Positions 1 through 7,732 of a stretch of DNA of 64,000 nucleotides are shown here, in pieces. This DNA comes from Psychrobacter aestuarii (GTDB taxonomy: Bacteria; Pseudomonadota; Gammaproteobacteria; Pseudomonadales; Moraxellaceae). The notes beneath the pieces were generated by a model, which was not told the DNA's origin, searched no databases, and saw only the letters and a list, made by a program, of their open reading frames with translations. Every line of letters starts with the position of its first letter. Position 1 is the stretch's first letter. The stretch lies in the NCBI RefSeq assembly GCF_904846035.1, contig NZ_CAJGYT010000001.1:1240001-1304000 (forward strand), given 5' to 3'. Position numbers and translations under genes: made by a program.

Positions 1-256
1 TCGAGTCTGCCCCGTCAGGCGTACCTTCTGCTGCGGTCGTCTCTTCTTCTGCTACTGGCGCTGCCGTATTTTCAGTGCTCATCTCCGCGCTGTCCGCACT
101 TGGCGCGGTCGTAGCATCTGCCGCTTCAGATGTTGCAGGCGCATCGCTCGTCGTCTCGCTCGCAGCTGGGGGCGTCTCACCGCAGGCGCTCAGTAATCCG
201 CCACCGATTGCCAGTGCCAATACCAGACCATAGCGCTGATACTTTATTGCCGTCAT
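1..256 (-). CDS. Small acidic Ala/Glu/Thr-rich lipoprotein (partial, runs off left edge)
   Basis: Reading leftwards from an ATG at 256, 85 codons stay open to the window edge. The N-terminus (MTAIKYQRYG, then a hydrophobic stretch ending LLSAC) is a lipoprotein signal peptide with the lipid-accepting Cys at about residue 25. The rest is low complexity, dominated by Ala, Thr, Glu, Ser and Asp, as in a disordered periplasmic tail. It lies 47 bp downstream of a similar lipoprotein on the same strand, and the two look like tandem relatives. Function is unknown. The C-terminus is not in the window, so a folded domain further on cannot be excluded. Confidence 0.7.
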   Translation of the reverse strand, partial: MTAIKYQRYGLVLALAIGGGLLSACGETPPAASETTSDAPATSEAADATTAPSADSAEMSTENTAAPVAEEETTAAEGTPDGADS

Positions 257-303
257 ATTACCCCCTGCTGCCCATCCATTTGACAGACGATAGATTGAGC
301 CGC

Positions 304-708
304 TTATTGTGCGGTTGCTGCGTCCGCTGGTGCGTCTTCTGTCGCTGGCGCATCACTATCAGCGCTGGCGTCTGCTTCAGCCTCTGCTGCTGGCGCCGCT
401 GCACTGTCATCCGCGCTGGCTTCTGCCGTATCGCCTGTCATTTCTTGCTCGGCGCTCATCGCTTCGCTTTCTGTTGCGCCTGCTTCGTCGGCAGCGGTTG
501 CATTATCAGCAACTGCCGTGGCTGAGGTTTCTTCAAAGCCCATGTCTTCAGCTTCAGGCGCATTTTTACGCGCAAGCGCCGCCGCTTCATCGACCATATC
601 GACCGCTTTTACTTCTTCATGCTCACTGCCACCACAAGCGCTGATACCCAGCCCAGCGGTGATTGCCAATGCTGCCCATAGTGCCGTTTGCTTTAGTGTG
701 TTGCTCAT
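304..708 (-). CDS. Small acidic Ala-rich lipoprotein, unknown function
   Basis: A 134-residue protein with a type II signal peptide (MSNTLKQTALWAALAITAG, then LGISAC with the lipobox Cys near residue 25). After the Cys follow GGSEHEE and a long Ala/Glu/Asp/Ser-rich region with repeated APA/AEA/ADA units and no predicted fold. I prefer the ATG at 708 because GAGG sits 8 nt upstream; another ATG at 714 is in frame but too close to that site. It is followed on the same strand by a second lipoprotein with the same architecture. Probably a surface or periplasmic lipoprotein of unknown role. The low-complexity tail makes homology calls unreliable. Confidence 0.7.
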   Translation of the reverse strand: MSNTLKQTALWAALAITAGLGISACGGSEHEEVKAVDMVDEAAALARKNAPEAEDMGFEETSATAVADNATAADEAGATESEAMSAEQEMTGDTAEASADDSAAAPAAEAEADASADSDAPATEDAPADAATAQ

Positions 709-1243
709 ACTCATGTCCTCAAATTCAGTAACCAAAAAGCATAACCATGCCTGCTGGCATATGGCGGCTATCATAGCACAAAGTCGATAATAGTCGTTAT
801 TGCAGTGTGGGTTTTTAGCAAAAATCTACCGACCGCAAAAAACCACTGTTTTTTTGGTAAATCATCGCTAAAAGCCACGCGCTGTCCACCATCTGGCATG
901 TTTGTTATTGCCATCTATGACAACAGATAAACGCTTAAAATACGCAGATATTTTGTTCTTGCGTTCATTGCCGCCACTTTTTAACGCGCATTGCAACGGT
1001 TTTGCCTAGAGGCCAGCGCAGGCAGTATCGTCTTGTTTTTAAACATAATTGCCGAGCGTATCGGCACTGCCCTTGTGGCAAAAAGTGTTGACTTTGTGTG
1101 GCATTTTGGCTAAAATACGCACCCTTGTGCCCCTTGCGCAAGATTGTTCTGGTTTGAGCTGATGCCTTGATTTGAGACCTCACGGCTAAATACTAATACA
1201 CAGCCAAGCCAATGCCCTCATCTCTCACTCATAAGGAGTTTAC
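709..1243. other. Intergenic region between lipoprotein gene and rpsU
   Basis: This 535-bp stretch separates divergent genes. It contains the rpsU promoter (1088-1116) and presumably the lipoprotein promoter. Short open frames here (for example 965-1183 on the minus strand) have no ribosome site and no protein-like character. I see no RNA gene. Confidence 0.5.
1088..1116 (+). promoter_or_regulatory. Sigma-70 promoter of rpsU
   Basis: TTGACT (1088-1093), 17 bp, TAAAAT (1111-1116). Both hexamers are one base from consensus and the spacing is optimal. It would start an rpsU mRNA with a leader of about 120 nt. Confidence 0.6.
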
Positions 1244-1459
1244 ATGCCTGCAGTAAAGGTTAAAGAAAACGAACCAGTTGATATCGCTATCCGTCGTTTC
1301 AAGCGTGCTTGTGAAAAAGCTGGCGTTCTATCAGACGTACGTAAGCGTGAGTTTTATGAAAAGCCAACGCAAGAGCGTAAGCGCAAAAAAGCCGCTGCGG
1401 TTAAGCGTTATAAGAAAAAATTGCAACGCGACACCATCCGTACTACTCGTAAATACTAA
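1244..1459 (+). CDS. rpsU: 30S ribosomal protein S21
   Basis: A 71-residue, very basic protein that matches S21 over its full length: [21 protein letters not shown] at the start, then the K/R-rich C-terminal half ending RTTRKY. S21 joins the small subunit platform near the anti-Shine-Dalgarno region and helps initiation. The start is fixed by ATAAGGAG at 1231-1238. A strong promoter lies at 1088-1116 and a terminator at 1666-1701 lies downstream. The next gene encodes a GatB/YqeY protein, the neighbour S21 genes often have; dnaG and rpoD, which often follow, are not here. Confidence 0.97.
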   Translation: MPAVKVKENEPVDIAIRRFKRACEKAGVLSDVRKREFYEKPTQERKRKKAAAVKRYKKKLQRDTIRTTRKY

Positions 1460-1788
1460 TTTACGCCAGTACTGACATTCGTGTCAGCGGGCAGTTTGGT
1501 TTGCTTCGTTGCTATGTATATAAACGTACACGGACATGACCCACGCATCAGACATTAAGCGTAACTCTTACAACTGATTTGTTTGCCTGCATCTTATTTT
1601 GCGCTGATAAACGCGCTTAACCGATAAGATGTTGCAGAACACAGCGTATATTGCCCCCATATCTGCGCCACTGCTATCTGTTGATATCAGTGGCGTTTTT
1701 TGTGCTACACTTTTTGTCACTGAACGACCTTTGGCGGCGTGCGCTGAGGGTTTGCACTTTTTTATTAGCTATAAGGAAAGCCACTGGC
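1460..1788. other. rpsU to yqeY intergenic region
   Basis: This 329-bp stretch holds the rpsU terminator at 1666-1701 and presumably a promoter for the yqeY gene after it. No ORF or RNA gene is supported. Confidence 0.5.
1666..1701 (+). terminator. Rho-independent terminator after rpsU
   Basis: CGCCACTG (1666-1673) pairs with CAGTGGCG (1688-1695) and is followed by six T. It separates rpsU from yqeY transcriptionally, although readthrough is possible. Confidence 0.7.
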
Positions 1789-2238
1789 ATGAGCGATTTA
1801 AAACAACAACTGACCGACAGCATCAAAACCGCCATGAAAGGCCGCGAGCTTGAGCGCGTAAAAGTACTCCGTAATGTCCAAGCCGTCATCAAACAGATTG
1901 AGATTGACCGTCAGACCACCCTGACAGATGCCGAAGTGCTGGAAGTACTACAAAAGCAGCTCAAACAGCGCCAAGAATCACTGCACATCTTTACCGAAAA
2001 CGGTCGTGAAGACTTGGCAAGTAAAGAGCAGTTTGAGATTGATATCATCAATGAATTCATGCCGCAGCAAATGAGCCTAGATGAGGTTCAAGCCCTCGTC
2101 ACTGCCGAAATCGAAGCGCAAGGCGCAACCTCAATGCGCGATATGGGCAAAGTCATGGGCGAGCTAAAAGCGAAAACCGCGGGTCGCGCTGACCCTGCCG
2201 TTATCTCTGCCCAAGTCAAACAAGCCTTGCAAGGGTAA
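1789..2238 (+). CDS. yqeY: GatB/YqeY domain protein
   Basis: 149 residues beginning MSDLKQQLTDSIKTAMKGRE, with the ERVKVLRNVQAVIKQIEID, FEIDIINEFMPQQMSLDEV and MGKVMGELKAK segments typical of YqeY. The family is an all-helical domain also found at the C-terminus of GatB, the amidotransferase subunit that acts on mischarged tRNA; the precise role of the stand-alone protein is not settled. The reading frame is open further upstream, but ATAAGGA at 1771-1777 and the family length fix the start at 1789. It follows rpsU, a widespread pairing. A terminator follows at 2275-2320. Confidence 0.9.
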   Translation: MSDLKQQLTDSIKTAMKGRELERVKVLRNVQAVIKQIEIDRQTTLTDAEVLEVLQKQLKQRQESLHIFTENGREDLASKEQFEIDIINEFMPQQMSLDEVQALVTAEIEAQGATSMRDMGKVMGELKAKTAGRADPAVISAQVKQALQG

Positions 2239-2274
2239 TGACGACGCCATAAGCGAATAAGCAGTCAATAAAAC

Positions 2275-2320
2275 AAGCCAAAAGGCAGGTCGCGTATTGC
2301 GTGTCCCTTTTGGCTTTTTT
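2275..2320 (+). terminator. Terminator between yqeY and the convergent protease gene
   Basis: AAGCCAAAAGG (2275-2285) pairs with CCTTTTGGCTT (2306-2316), followed by a T run. The complement also ends in a U-rich tail, so it may serve both converging genes. Confidence 0.65.
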
Positions 2321-2360
2321 ATGCGCTGTTGAATGCGCAAAATACCATGCTGTACAGCGT

Positions 2361-3920
2361 CTAAGGCTGATAGTCTTTGGCGGTTTTTACATTTTTGATG
2401 TCTTGATTGATGATGGGCAGCAAGCTTTTGGTGTTGCTTGCTGCTGTCGCCAAGCGCTGCGCTTGGGTAAGTGACACCAGCGCTGCGTCGTAGCGTCCAC
2501 TCCACAGCTGGTCGTGACTGCGATAACGCAGCGCATTGATGGTGGCGATATTGGCAAGGGCGGCATCGCTTGTGGTTTTGGCGATTTTTTCATGAACCCG
2601 TTGTAGCGCCTGCCATGCCGCACGGTCGGTGGGCTTTGCTTGGATGAGCGGCTTGAGCAAGGCGCTGGCCTCATTGACACGGCTGGTTTCTATTAGCGCC
2701 TCTGCCAGATACAAGCGCAAATCGCGGCGCTCAGGATACGTGCGCTGCTGTACAGATAACAGCTCAGCGGCTTTGTCCCACTGCTGCTGCTCGCTCAATA
2801 CTTCTGCGTAACTGATGCTCAGTAGCGGCTCCAGCTCAGACTGGGTGGCGGCTTTGGCTTTTAAGGACTGATACAGCTCGTTTGCTGCAGCAAAGTCTTG
2901 GTGCTCAGCATGCCACAGCATCAGCGCCATTTTTGCGCCCGTGCTGTTGTTCGCGGCGGTGGTGAGCGCGGTCTTGGAAGCTTCTGAGCCCAATTGCTGC
3001 ACGCGCCAATAAAGCATGTCGAACAACACCTGATGGCGGGCTTGCTGGCTTAGGGAAGCACTTGGGTACTGCTGGGCGCGGCTTTGCGCGTCGCTTAGGC
3101 GCTCAGTGCTTTGCGGATGCGAGCGCACAAAGCTGGGTAAAAACTGGTTTTTGACCTGATTCAGCTCGCTGTTTTGACTCATTTTTGCAAAAAAGCGCGG
3201 CATCGCGCGTGGGTCGTAGCCCGCTTGGGTCATGATGTCCATGCCTATACGGTCAGCTTCGCGCTCATTGCTGCGGCTAAAGGCCATGGCATTGTTCATC
3301 GCCGCGGTCTGTGAGCCCATCATAACGGCGGCGGCCGCGTCACCATCGACCGCCGAGGCGGCAATCGCAGCGAGCATGCCACCGATTTGCATCAGCATCG
3401 CTTGACGACGCGCATCATCGCCGTGCTCGTAATGACGCTGGCTGACGTGCGCCACTTCGTGCGCGATGACACTCGCCAGCTCATCCATACTGTCTGCCGC
3501 CAGAATCGTACCCGTATTGATACCAATCACCCCGCCAGGGGCGGCAAAGGCATTGATGTTGGGATTGTCGATAATGACGGTCGCTAATGGCGCTTGCTGG
3601 CGCACCTCGCTATTGAGCCGCCATGTCATATTGGTAATGACCTCCTGTACCCACGGGTCATGCAGCATCTTGGTGTGCCCATTGATGGTACGTAGCGCCC
3701 ACTCACCCATTACCTGATTTTGCCGTCTGTCTGCAAAGCTCAGCCCATCCCCTTGCAAACTGGGCACGCGCAGGCTGTTGTCTTCAGGCATCTGCCATGG
3801 TTGCCATGCGCGCGTCTCGGCGCTGACTATCGTGCACGCACTGGCAGCGGTGAGCAGCAGTGCTGCGCGCGCTACAGGGCGCAACACGGTGCGAAACCCT
3901 TTGGTATGATAAGCAATCAC
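2361..3920 (-). CDS. Periplasmic M48 metalloprotease with TPR region (BepA/YfgC-like)
   Basis: About 519 residues. An N-terminal signal segment (LLLTAASACTIVSAE) is followed by an M48 peptidase domain with the zinc motif HEVAHVSQRH near residue 154 and the third-ligand segment NEREADRIGMDI. The C-terminal half has TPR-like helical repeats. This is the BepA/YfgC layout; BepA degrades or chaperones stalled outer-membrane proteins such as LptD in the periplasm. I chose the GTG at 3920, with ATAAGGA about 8 nt upstream, over the earlier GTG at 3950, which has no ribosome site. Family assignment is firm. Orthology to BepA rather than the shorter LoiP is inferred from length and the TPR half. Confidence 0.88.
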   Translation of the reverse strand: MIAYHTKGFRTVLRPVARAALLLTAASACTIVSAETRAWQPWQMPEDNSLRVPSLQGDGLSFADRRQNQVMGEWALRTINGHTKMLHDPWVQEVITNMTWRLNSEVRQQAPLATVIIDNPNINAFAAPGGVIGINTGTILAADSMDELASVIAHEVAHVSQRHYEHGDDARRQAMLMQIGGMLAAIAASAVDGDAAAAVMMGSQTAAMNNAMAFSRSNEREADRIGMDIMTQAGYDPRAMPRFFAKMSQNSELNQVKNQFLPSFVRSHPQSTERLSDAQSRAQQYPSASLSQQARHQVLFDMLYWRVQQLGSEASKTALTTAANNSTGAKMALMLWHAEHQDFAAANELYQSLKAKAATQSELEPLLSISYAEVLSEQQQWDKAAELLSVQQRTYPERRDLRLYLAEALIETSRVNEASALLKPLIQAKPTDRAAWQALQRVHEKIAKTTSDAALANIATINALRYRSHDQLWSGRYDAALVSLTQAQRLATAASNTKSLLPIINQDIKNVKTAKDYQP

Positions 3921-4082
3921 AGGCGCATCCTTATGAATAAAAACAAACACTTAGCCACGACGCATGGCATATTTTGCCTCTCACCATAGCTAATACCATG
4001 CCACTTTACAAGCGTTAAATGGACACCTGCTTGGCACGCGATACATCGCCACAGTCCGCGCACGGCGGGCAAGATTTGTTAT

Positions 4083-4124
4083 AATAACGCTCGAATAACG
4101 CTCGAATAACGCTCGAATAACGCG
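4083..4124. repeat. 11-bp tandem repeat, about 3.8 copies
   Basis: The unit AATAACGCTCG occurs three times without change (4083-4093, 4094-4104, 4105-4115), then partially (4116-4124). It lies about 65 bp upstream of the TusA-like gene and could vary in copy number by slippage. Confidence 0.85.
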
Positions 4125-4187
4125 AAGTGCCTACCCAGCAACTGATCAGCAGCGCACAGCAATTTTTATGAATACAGGTATTGGTTT

Positions 4188-4592
4188 ATGTCAGCACGCT
4201 CTATATTGCCCGCCGCCACGCTTTCTCTTGAGACTGAGGCGACTGTCCGCGACTGGCTGGCCGTGCTACAAAAAGCGCCCGATGACAACGTGCAAAGCTC
4301 AACAGACGCGGCGATTACCATTACCGCCTTGGTCGATGGGCGTACGCTTGCCTGCCCCATGCCGCTACTTAAAACCAAAGTCGCCTTGCGCCAAGTAGCC
4401 GTAGGCGATTCGGTATATGTCCTTGCCACCGACCCCAATTCACGCGCGGACATGGTCGCCTTTTGCGCGCAGACCCCTGATGTCCGCTTGCAGGTCAACG
4501 CCCAGACCAACACAGCAGATACAGGCAGCAATACGGCGTCGGCGACCGATACAATATTTCACTTCATCATTACTAAAACCGATAGTAAATAA
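4188..4592 (+). CDS. TusA/SirA-family sulfur-carrier protein with N-terminal extension
   Basis: 134 residues. From about residue 46 the TusA fold is recognisable, with LVDGRTLACPMPLLKTKVAL carrying the CPxP motif whose Cys holds persulfide sulfur, followed by the VGDSVYVLATDPNS and FHFIITK strands. TusA relays sulfur for tRNA thiouridine, molybdenum cofactor and other pathways in the cytoplasm. TusA proteins are usually about 80 residues; this one has roughly 45 extra N-terminal residues without a recognised domain. A start further inside is possible, but no good ATG precedes the core. A tandem repeat lies upstream and a terminator at 4642-4675 downstream. Confidence 0.85.
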   Translation: MSARSILPAATLSLETEATVRDWLAVLQKAPDDNVQSSTDAAITITALVDGRTLACPMPLLKTKVALRQVAVGDSVYVLATDPNSRADMVAFCAQTPDVRLQVNAQTNTADTGSNTASATDTIFHFIITKTDSK

Positions 4593-4641
4593 ATGCAGCT
4601 ATCCTTTACAATCAATAGCATGACATTATTTTATTTATCAT

Positions 4642-4675
4642 AGCGTTATGTCCTGATATTCATAACGCTTTTATT
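4642..4675 (+). terminator. Terminator after the TusA-like gene
   Basis: AGCGTTATG (4642-4650) pairs perfectly with CATAACGCT (4661-4669), followed by a T-rich tail. It lies upstream of the rpoH leader. Confidence 0.55.
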
Positions 4676-4879
4676 GATAAAATGAATAAGCACGCAGCAC
4701 CCCAACTGTTAAACTTCTTATATAACGACGGTAACACCCTTTTGAATAACAGCAACAACAATGCATAACGATACGTGCGCTCTGTGCGCATCACCAGTAC
4801 GATAGCGGCTTACCGTATATTTTGATAGACAAGCAAGCCATGTATTGATACGACTTCTGATTTGATTAAGGTCAAAGAT

Positions 4880-5872
4880 ATGACTACTCCCTCTGATGCG
4901 GTGACCCAAAAAGCCACCAATGACACCACCGAGACGAACAAGGCGAACCCAGCGCTTTATGATGCTGAGACCTTGAGCGATATGCGCACGCGGGACTTGG
5001 TGCCCTCGATGCCGACCCACTTATCTGCGCCAGGGGTCAATCTGGGCGCGTATATCAATACCGTACACCAGATTCCGATTTTGACCCCGACCCAAGAGCA
5101 AGAGCTTGCGCACCGCTATTATGATGATGGCGATGTCGAAGCGGCGCGCCTGCTCGTCATGTCGCATCTGCGCTTCGTGATTCATATCGCGCGCAGCTAT
5201 TCAGGCTACGGCTTGCCACAAGCGGACTTGATTCAAGAAGGCAATTTGGGACTGATGAAAGCGGTCAAGCGCTTTGACCCCAATAAAGGCGTGCGCTTGG
5301 TATCCTTTGCTGTGCATTGGATTAAGGCGGAGATTCACGAGTTTGTGATTCGCAACTGGCGTATTGTGAAAGTGGCGACCACCAAAGCGCACCGTAAGCT
5401 GTTTTTTAACTTGCGCAGCCTAAAAAAAACCAACAACCAACTGACGCTTGAAGAAGCGGACGCGATTGCTAAAGATTTGAACGTCACGCGCAAGCAAGTG
5501 CTGGAGATGGAGTCGCGCCTGACCTCGTACGATGCCTCATTTGAGACGCAATCGAGTGATGATGATGACGGTCGTTACGCGCCGCAGCTGTTCTTAGAAG
5601 ATGACATCGACCCTGCGGAGATGGTCGAAGAGTCGGATTGGGAAGAGAATAACGCCTCGGCACTGAGTGCAGCGATGGATACTTTAGATGACCGCTCACG
5701 CGATATCGTCGAGCAGCGCTGGCTGGCTGAGCAAAAGTCTACTTTGCATGAGCTGGCGGCGGTCTACTCCATCTCAGCAGAGCGTGTGCGGCAGATTGAA
5801 AAAAATGCCATGGACAAAATCCGTGATGCCATGACCATCGATAGCGTGATACTGCCTGACGATGTACGTTAA
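4880..5872 (+). CDS. rpoH: RNA polymerase heat-shock sigma factor (sigma-32)
   Basis: 330 residues with group 3 sigma architecture. Region 2 reads LPQADLIQEGNLGLMKAVKRFDPNKGVRLVSFAVHWIKAEI. The RpoH-specific box HRKLFFNLRSLKK lies near residue 173. A region 4.2 helix-turn-helix near residues 287-310 reads LHELAAVYSISAERVRQIEK. It directs transcription of chaperone and protease genes. The ATG at 4880 is used; an upstream in-frame TTG at 4862 is unlikely. The N-terminus is about 45-50 residues longer than enterobacterial RpoH (about 285 residues) and rich in Thr, Asn and Asp, probably disordered. It is monocistronic or leads into the DUF423 gene 63 bp downstream. Confidence 0.93.
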   Translation: MTTPSDAVTQKATNDTTETNKANPALYDAETLSDMRTRDLVPSMPTHLSAPGVNLGAYINTVHQIPILTPTQEQELAHRYYDDGDVEAARLLVMSHLRFVIHIARSYSGYGLPQADLIQEGNLGLMKAVKRFDPNKGVRLVSFAVHWIKAEIHEFVIRNWRIVKVATTKAHRKLFFNLRSLKKTNNQLTLEEADAIAKDLNVTRKQVLEMESRLTSYDASFETQSSDDDDGRYAPQLFLEDDIDPAEMVEESDWEENNASALSAAMDTLDDRSRDIVEQRWLAEQKSTLHELAAVYSISAERVRQIEKNAMDKIRDAMTIDSVILPDDVR

Positions 5873-5935
5873 CGGCACACGCATAAACCATCAAACCACC
5901 CGAACGATAAGCCACCACACAACAAGAGAGTCGCT

Positions 5936-6301
5936 ATGCTCAACTGGATAACCATCGCTGCCATCAATCTGTCGCTGGCCGTAGGTTGCGGGGCGTTCGG
6001 CGCTCATGGTCTCAAATCCATGGTCAGCGCCGAGCAGCTAGAGTGGTGGCATACCGGCACGCTGTATTGGTTCATTCATGCTTTGGGCTTGTTGTTGCTT
6101 GGCTTGCTGCTGCGCCTTGGCTACGCGTCGGCTGCCAGCGCTTGGCTGATACAGATTGGTATGCTGATTTTTACAGGCAGTCTATATGCCATGACACTGG
6201 ATGCGCCGCGCTGGCTGGGCGCGATTACGCCGATTGGCGGCACACTGATGATTCTCGGATGGTTGTGGCTGGCGGTGAGCAGTTATCGCTTGGCACGTTA
6301 A
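5936..6301 (+). CDS. DUF423 small integral membrane protein
   Basis: 121 residues, highly hydrophobic, with four likely membrane helices. The family signature GCGAFGAHGLK lies near residues 18-28, followed by WWHTGTLYWFIHALGLLLLG and PIGGTLMILGWLWLA. DUF423 proteins (YgdD/YwdK) are widespread inner-membrane proteins of unknown function. The start at 5936 follows an AAGAGAG ribosome site. It sits between rpoH and thiS on the same strand, 55 bp before thiS, so the two may be cotranscribed. Confidence 0.88.
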   Translation: MLNWITIAAINLSLAVGCGAFGAHGLKSMVSAEQLEWWHTGTLYWFIHALGLLLLGLLLRLGYASAASAWLIQIGMLIFTGSLYAMTLDAPRWLGAITPIGGTLMILGWLWLAVSSYRLAR

Positions 6302-6356
6302 AATTTTTGTTACACTGAGCACAGGACCCACTTTTTATCATAAAGGACAGCGCGTT

Positions 6357-6557
6357 ATGCCCACCATCACCGTCAATGGCAAAACCTTACAGACCACGCA
6401 CCAGACCGTACAGCTGGTCATCAATGAGCTGGGGCTCAGCACAGGGCGCTACGCCGTTGAAGTCGATGGCGAGCTGACGCCAAAAAGTGAGCTGACGCAG
6501 CTGCGCATTGTTGAAGGCATGCACATCGAAGTGGTACAAGCGGTCGGTGGCGGCTAG
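6357..6557 (+). CDS. thiS: Sulfur carrier protein ThiS
   Basis: 66 residues with the ubiquitin-like beta-grasp pattern (MPTITVNGKTLQ... YAVEVDGELTPKSE... VEGMHIEVVQAVGGG). It ends in the Gly-Gly that is adenylated and converted to thiocarboxylate to donate sulfur to the thiazole ring of thiamine. The start is supported by AAAGGA 10 nt upstream. In many relatives thiG follows directly; here the next gene is the unrelated hpf on the other strand, so thiazole synthase must lie elsewhere or be missing. A strong bidirectional terminator follows at 6678-6710. Confidence 0.9.
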   Translation: MPTITVNGKTLQTTHQTVQLVINELGLSTGRYAVEVDGELTPKSELTQLRIVEGMHIEVVQAVGGG

Positions 6558-6677
6558 TATCTGCTGTAAAGCATCGATTGATTAGTAGCGATTCAAACTG
6601 TTCGGACTGCCTTATAGCGCTGTTTTACTTGCGACTCTATGTCCGTTACTGTAATTATTAAAAGACGATGCATATTA

Positions 6678-6710
6678 AAAGACCTCAATCGTTTGGCGAT
6701 TGAGGTCTTT
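6678..6710 (+). terminator. Bidirectional terminator after thiS
   Basis: A perfect 14-bp stem: AAAGACCTCAATCG (6678-6691), 5-nt loop, and its complement at 6697-6710. A-rich and T-rich flanks allow it to act in both directions, serving thiS and possibly hpf. Confidence 0.75.
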
Positions 6711-6873
6711 ATTTATGATGAATGGAAAAATATAGTATGACATGAACTTTCTTATGAATGCCATCTGACTGCTATGGCGCTAAAAAAACAAATGCTAAAA
6801 CTACTTTGCCTCCTCTACGCTCATCATTGATTATACAACTCACTCTGTGTGAGCCGCGTCCGAAAACATGTCC

Positions 6874-7242
6874 TTATGCAATTGGCGCTGCTTCCACCAT
6901 GTCCAAATCTTCATAACGTCCGCCGCGTCCTTTTTTGCGCTCTAAGCGGGTTTTGTATTTGCGTACCTGTCTATCGAGCTTGTCCGCCATCTCATTAATG
7001 GCTTTATACATATCATCGTCGTAGGCTTGGACAAACATTTCTTGACCCGATGCACGTAAGATGGCTTCAGCTTTGTGGCTCTTTTTCCCGCCATCGCTGG
7101 CGCCGCTGTTGTCAAGAGACAAAATCACTTGAATACTTTGAATCTGATCAAAATGGCGCTCTACTTTGCTAAGCTTATCGCGTACTGCACTGTCCATGGC
7201 TTCGGTAACACTGATATGGTGACCACTGATAGAAACATTCAT
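6874..7242 (-). CDS. hpf: Ribosome hibernation-promoting factor (short HPF/RaiA family)
   Basis: 122 residues, beginning MNVSISGHHISVTEAMDSAVRDKLSKVERHF and containing QMEVQ-like strands and the basic helix KLDRQVRKYKTRLERKK. This is the short HPF form, which binds the 30S decoding site in stationary phase and helps form inactive 100S ribosomes. The ATG at 7242 is chosen because TAAGGA lies 8 nt upstream; the frame is open 24 codons further but without ribosome site. It lies downstream of rpoN on the same strand, the common gammaproteobacterial order, although 490 bp separate them and a promoter candidate lies between. Confidence 0.93.
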   Translation of the reverse strand: MNVSISGHHISVTEAMDSAVRDKLSKVERHFDQIQSIQVILSLDNSGASDGGKKSHKAEAILRASGQEMFVQAYDDDMYKAINEMADKLDRQVRKYKTRLERKKGRGGRYEDLDMVEAAPIA

Positions 7243-7732
7243 ATGCTTGTCCTTATATTTATTGCTGTATTTCAAAGATGCATCACATATCTGCTTAACA
7301 TCTGACCGCATCAATAGCTGTTGTAGTCATCCGCTGTATGGCTATTCGCCTTTGTTGTTATGTCGCGGTATGTCGGTTGTCATTACGCTAAGTACGAACA
7401 TATCTTGGGATATGGCGTCTTGCTATTGATGTGTCTCTAATTTGTCATGAATCAAGCGCGCTGACAAGAGCCTATATTGTAATCAATTGTAACTGATACT
7501 TTTGTTATTTTTCAAAATGTATATAATCAGGAATTTTTGTTTTTTATTCACTCATTTATTAACAGTAAACTTGGCGTCTATCGTCCGTGAGTGCTCCCCT
7601 TTTTACCATTTAATAAGCCCGCCAATCACTGCATCAAGCCCATATACTCATAAGTAAGAGGGCGATAGCCAGACAGCACCGCCCTTTTTATATCAATGAA
7701 TTTTTATAAGGAAAATTACCAGCGATACTCGG
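7243..7732. other. rpoN to hpf intergenic region
   Basis: This 490-bp AT-rich stretch has no supported gene on either strand. It contains a candidate hpf promoter (7486-7515) and a modest inverted repeat, AGGGCG...CGCCCT, near 7659-7685 whose T tail points along the plus strand. Confidence 0.45.
7486..7515 (-). promoter_or_regulatory. Candidate sigma-70 promoter of hpf
   Basis: On the minus strand, TTGAAA (7515-7510), 18 bp, TACAAT (7491-7486). It would give hpf a leader of about 240 nt. Confidence 0.35.

Noticed and set aside
965..1183. 72-codon minus-strand ORF overlapping the rpsU promoter
   Set aside because: Overlaps a near-consensus promoter on the other strand and has no ribosome site.
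4083..4124. Short repeats considered as a CRISPR-like array
   Set aside because: Units are 11 bp and directly abutting with no spacers, so this is a simple tandem repeat.
7659..7690. Terminator for rpoN just past its stop codon
   Set aside because: The weak inverted repeat has its T tail on the plus strand, the wrong direction for rpoN, and the loop is long.
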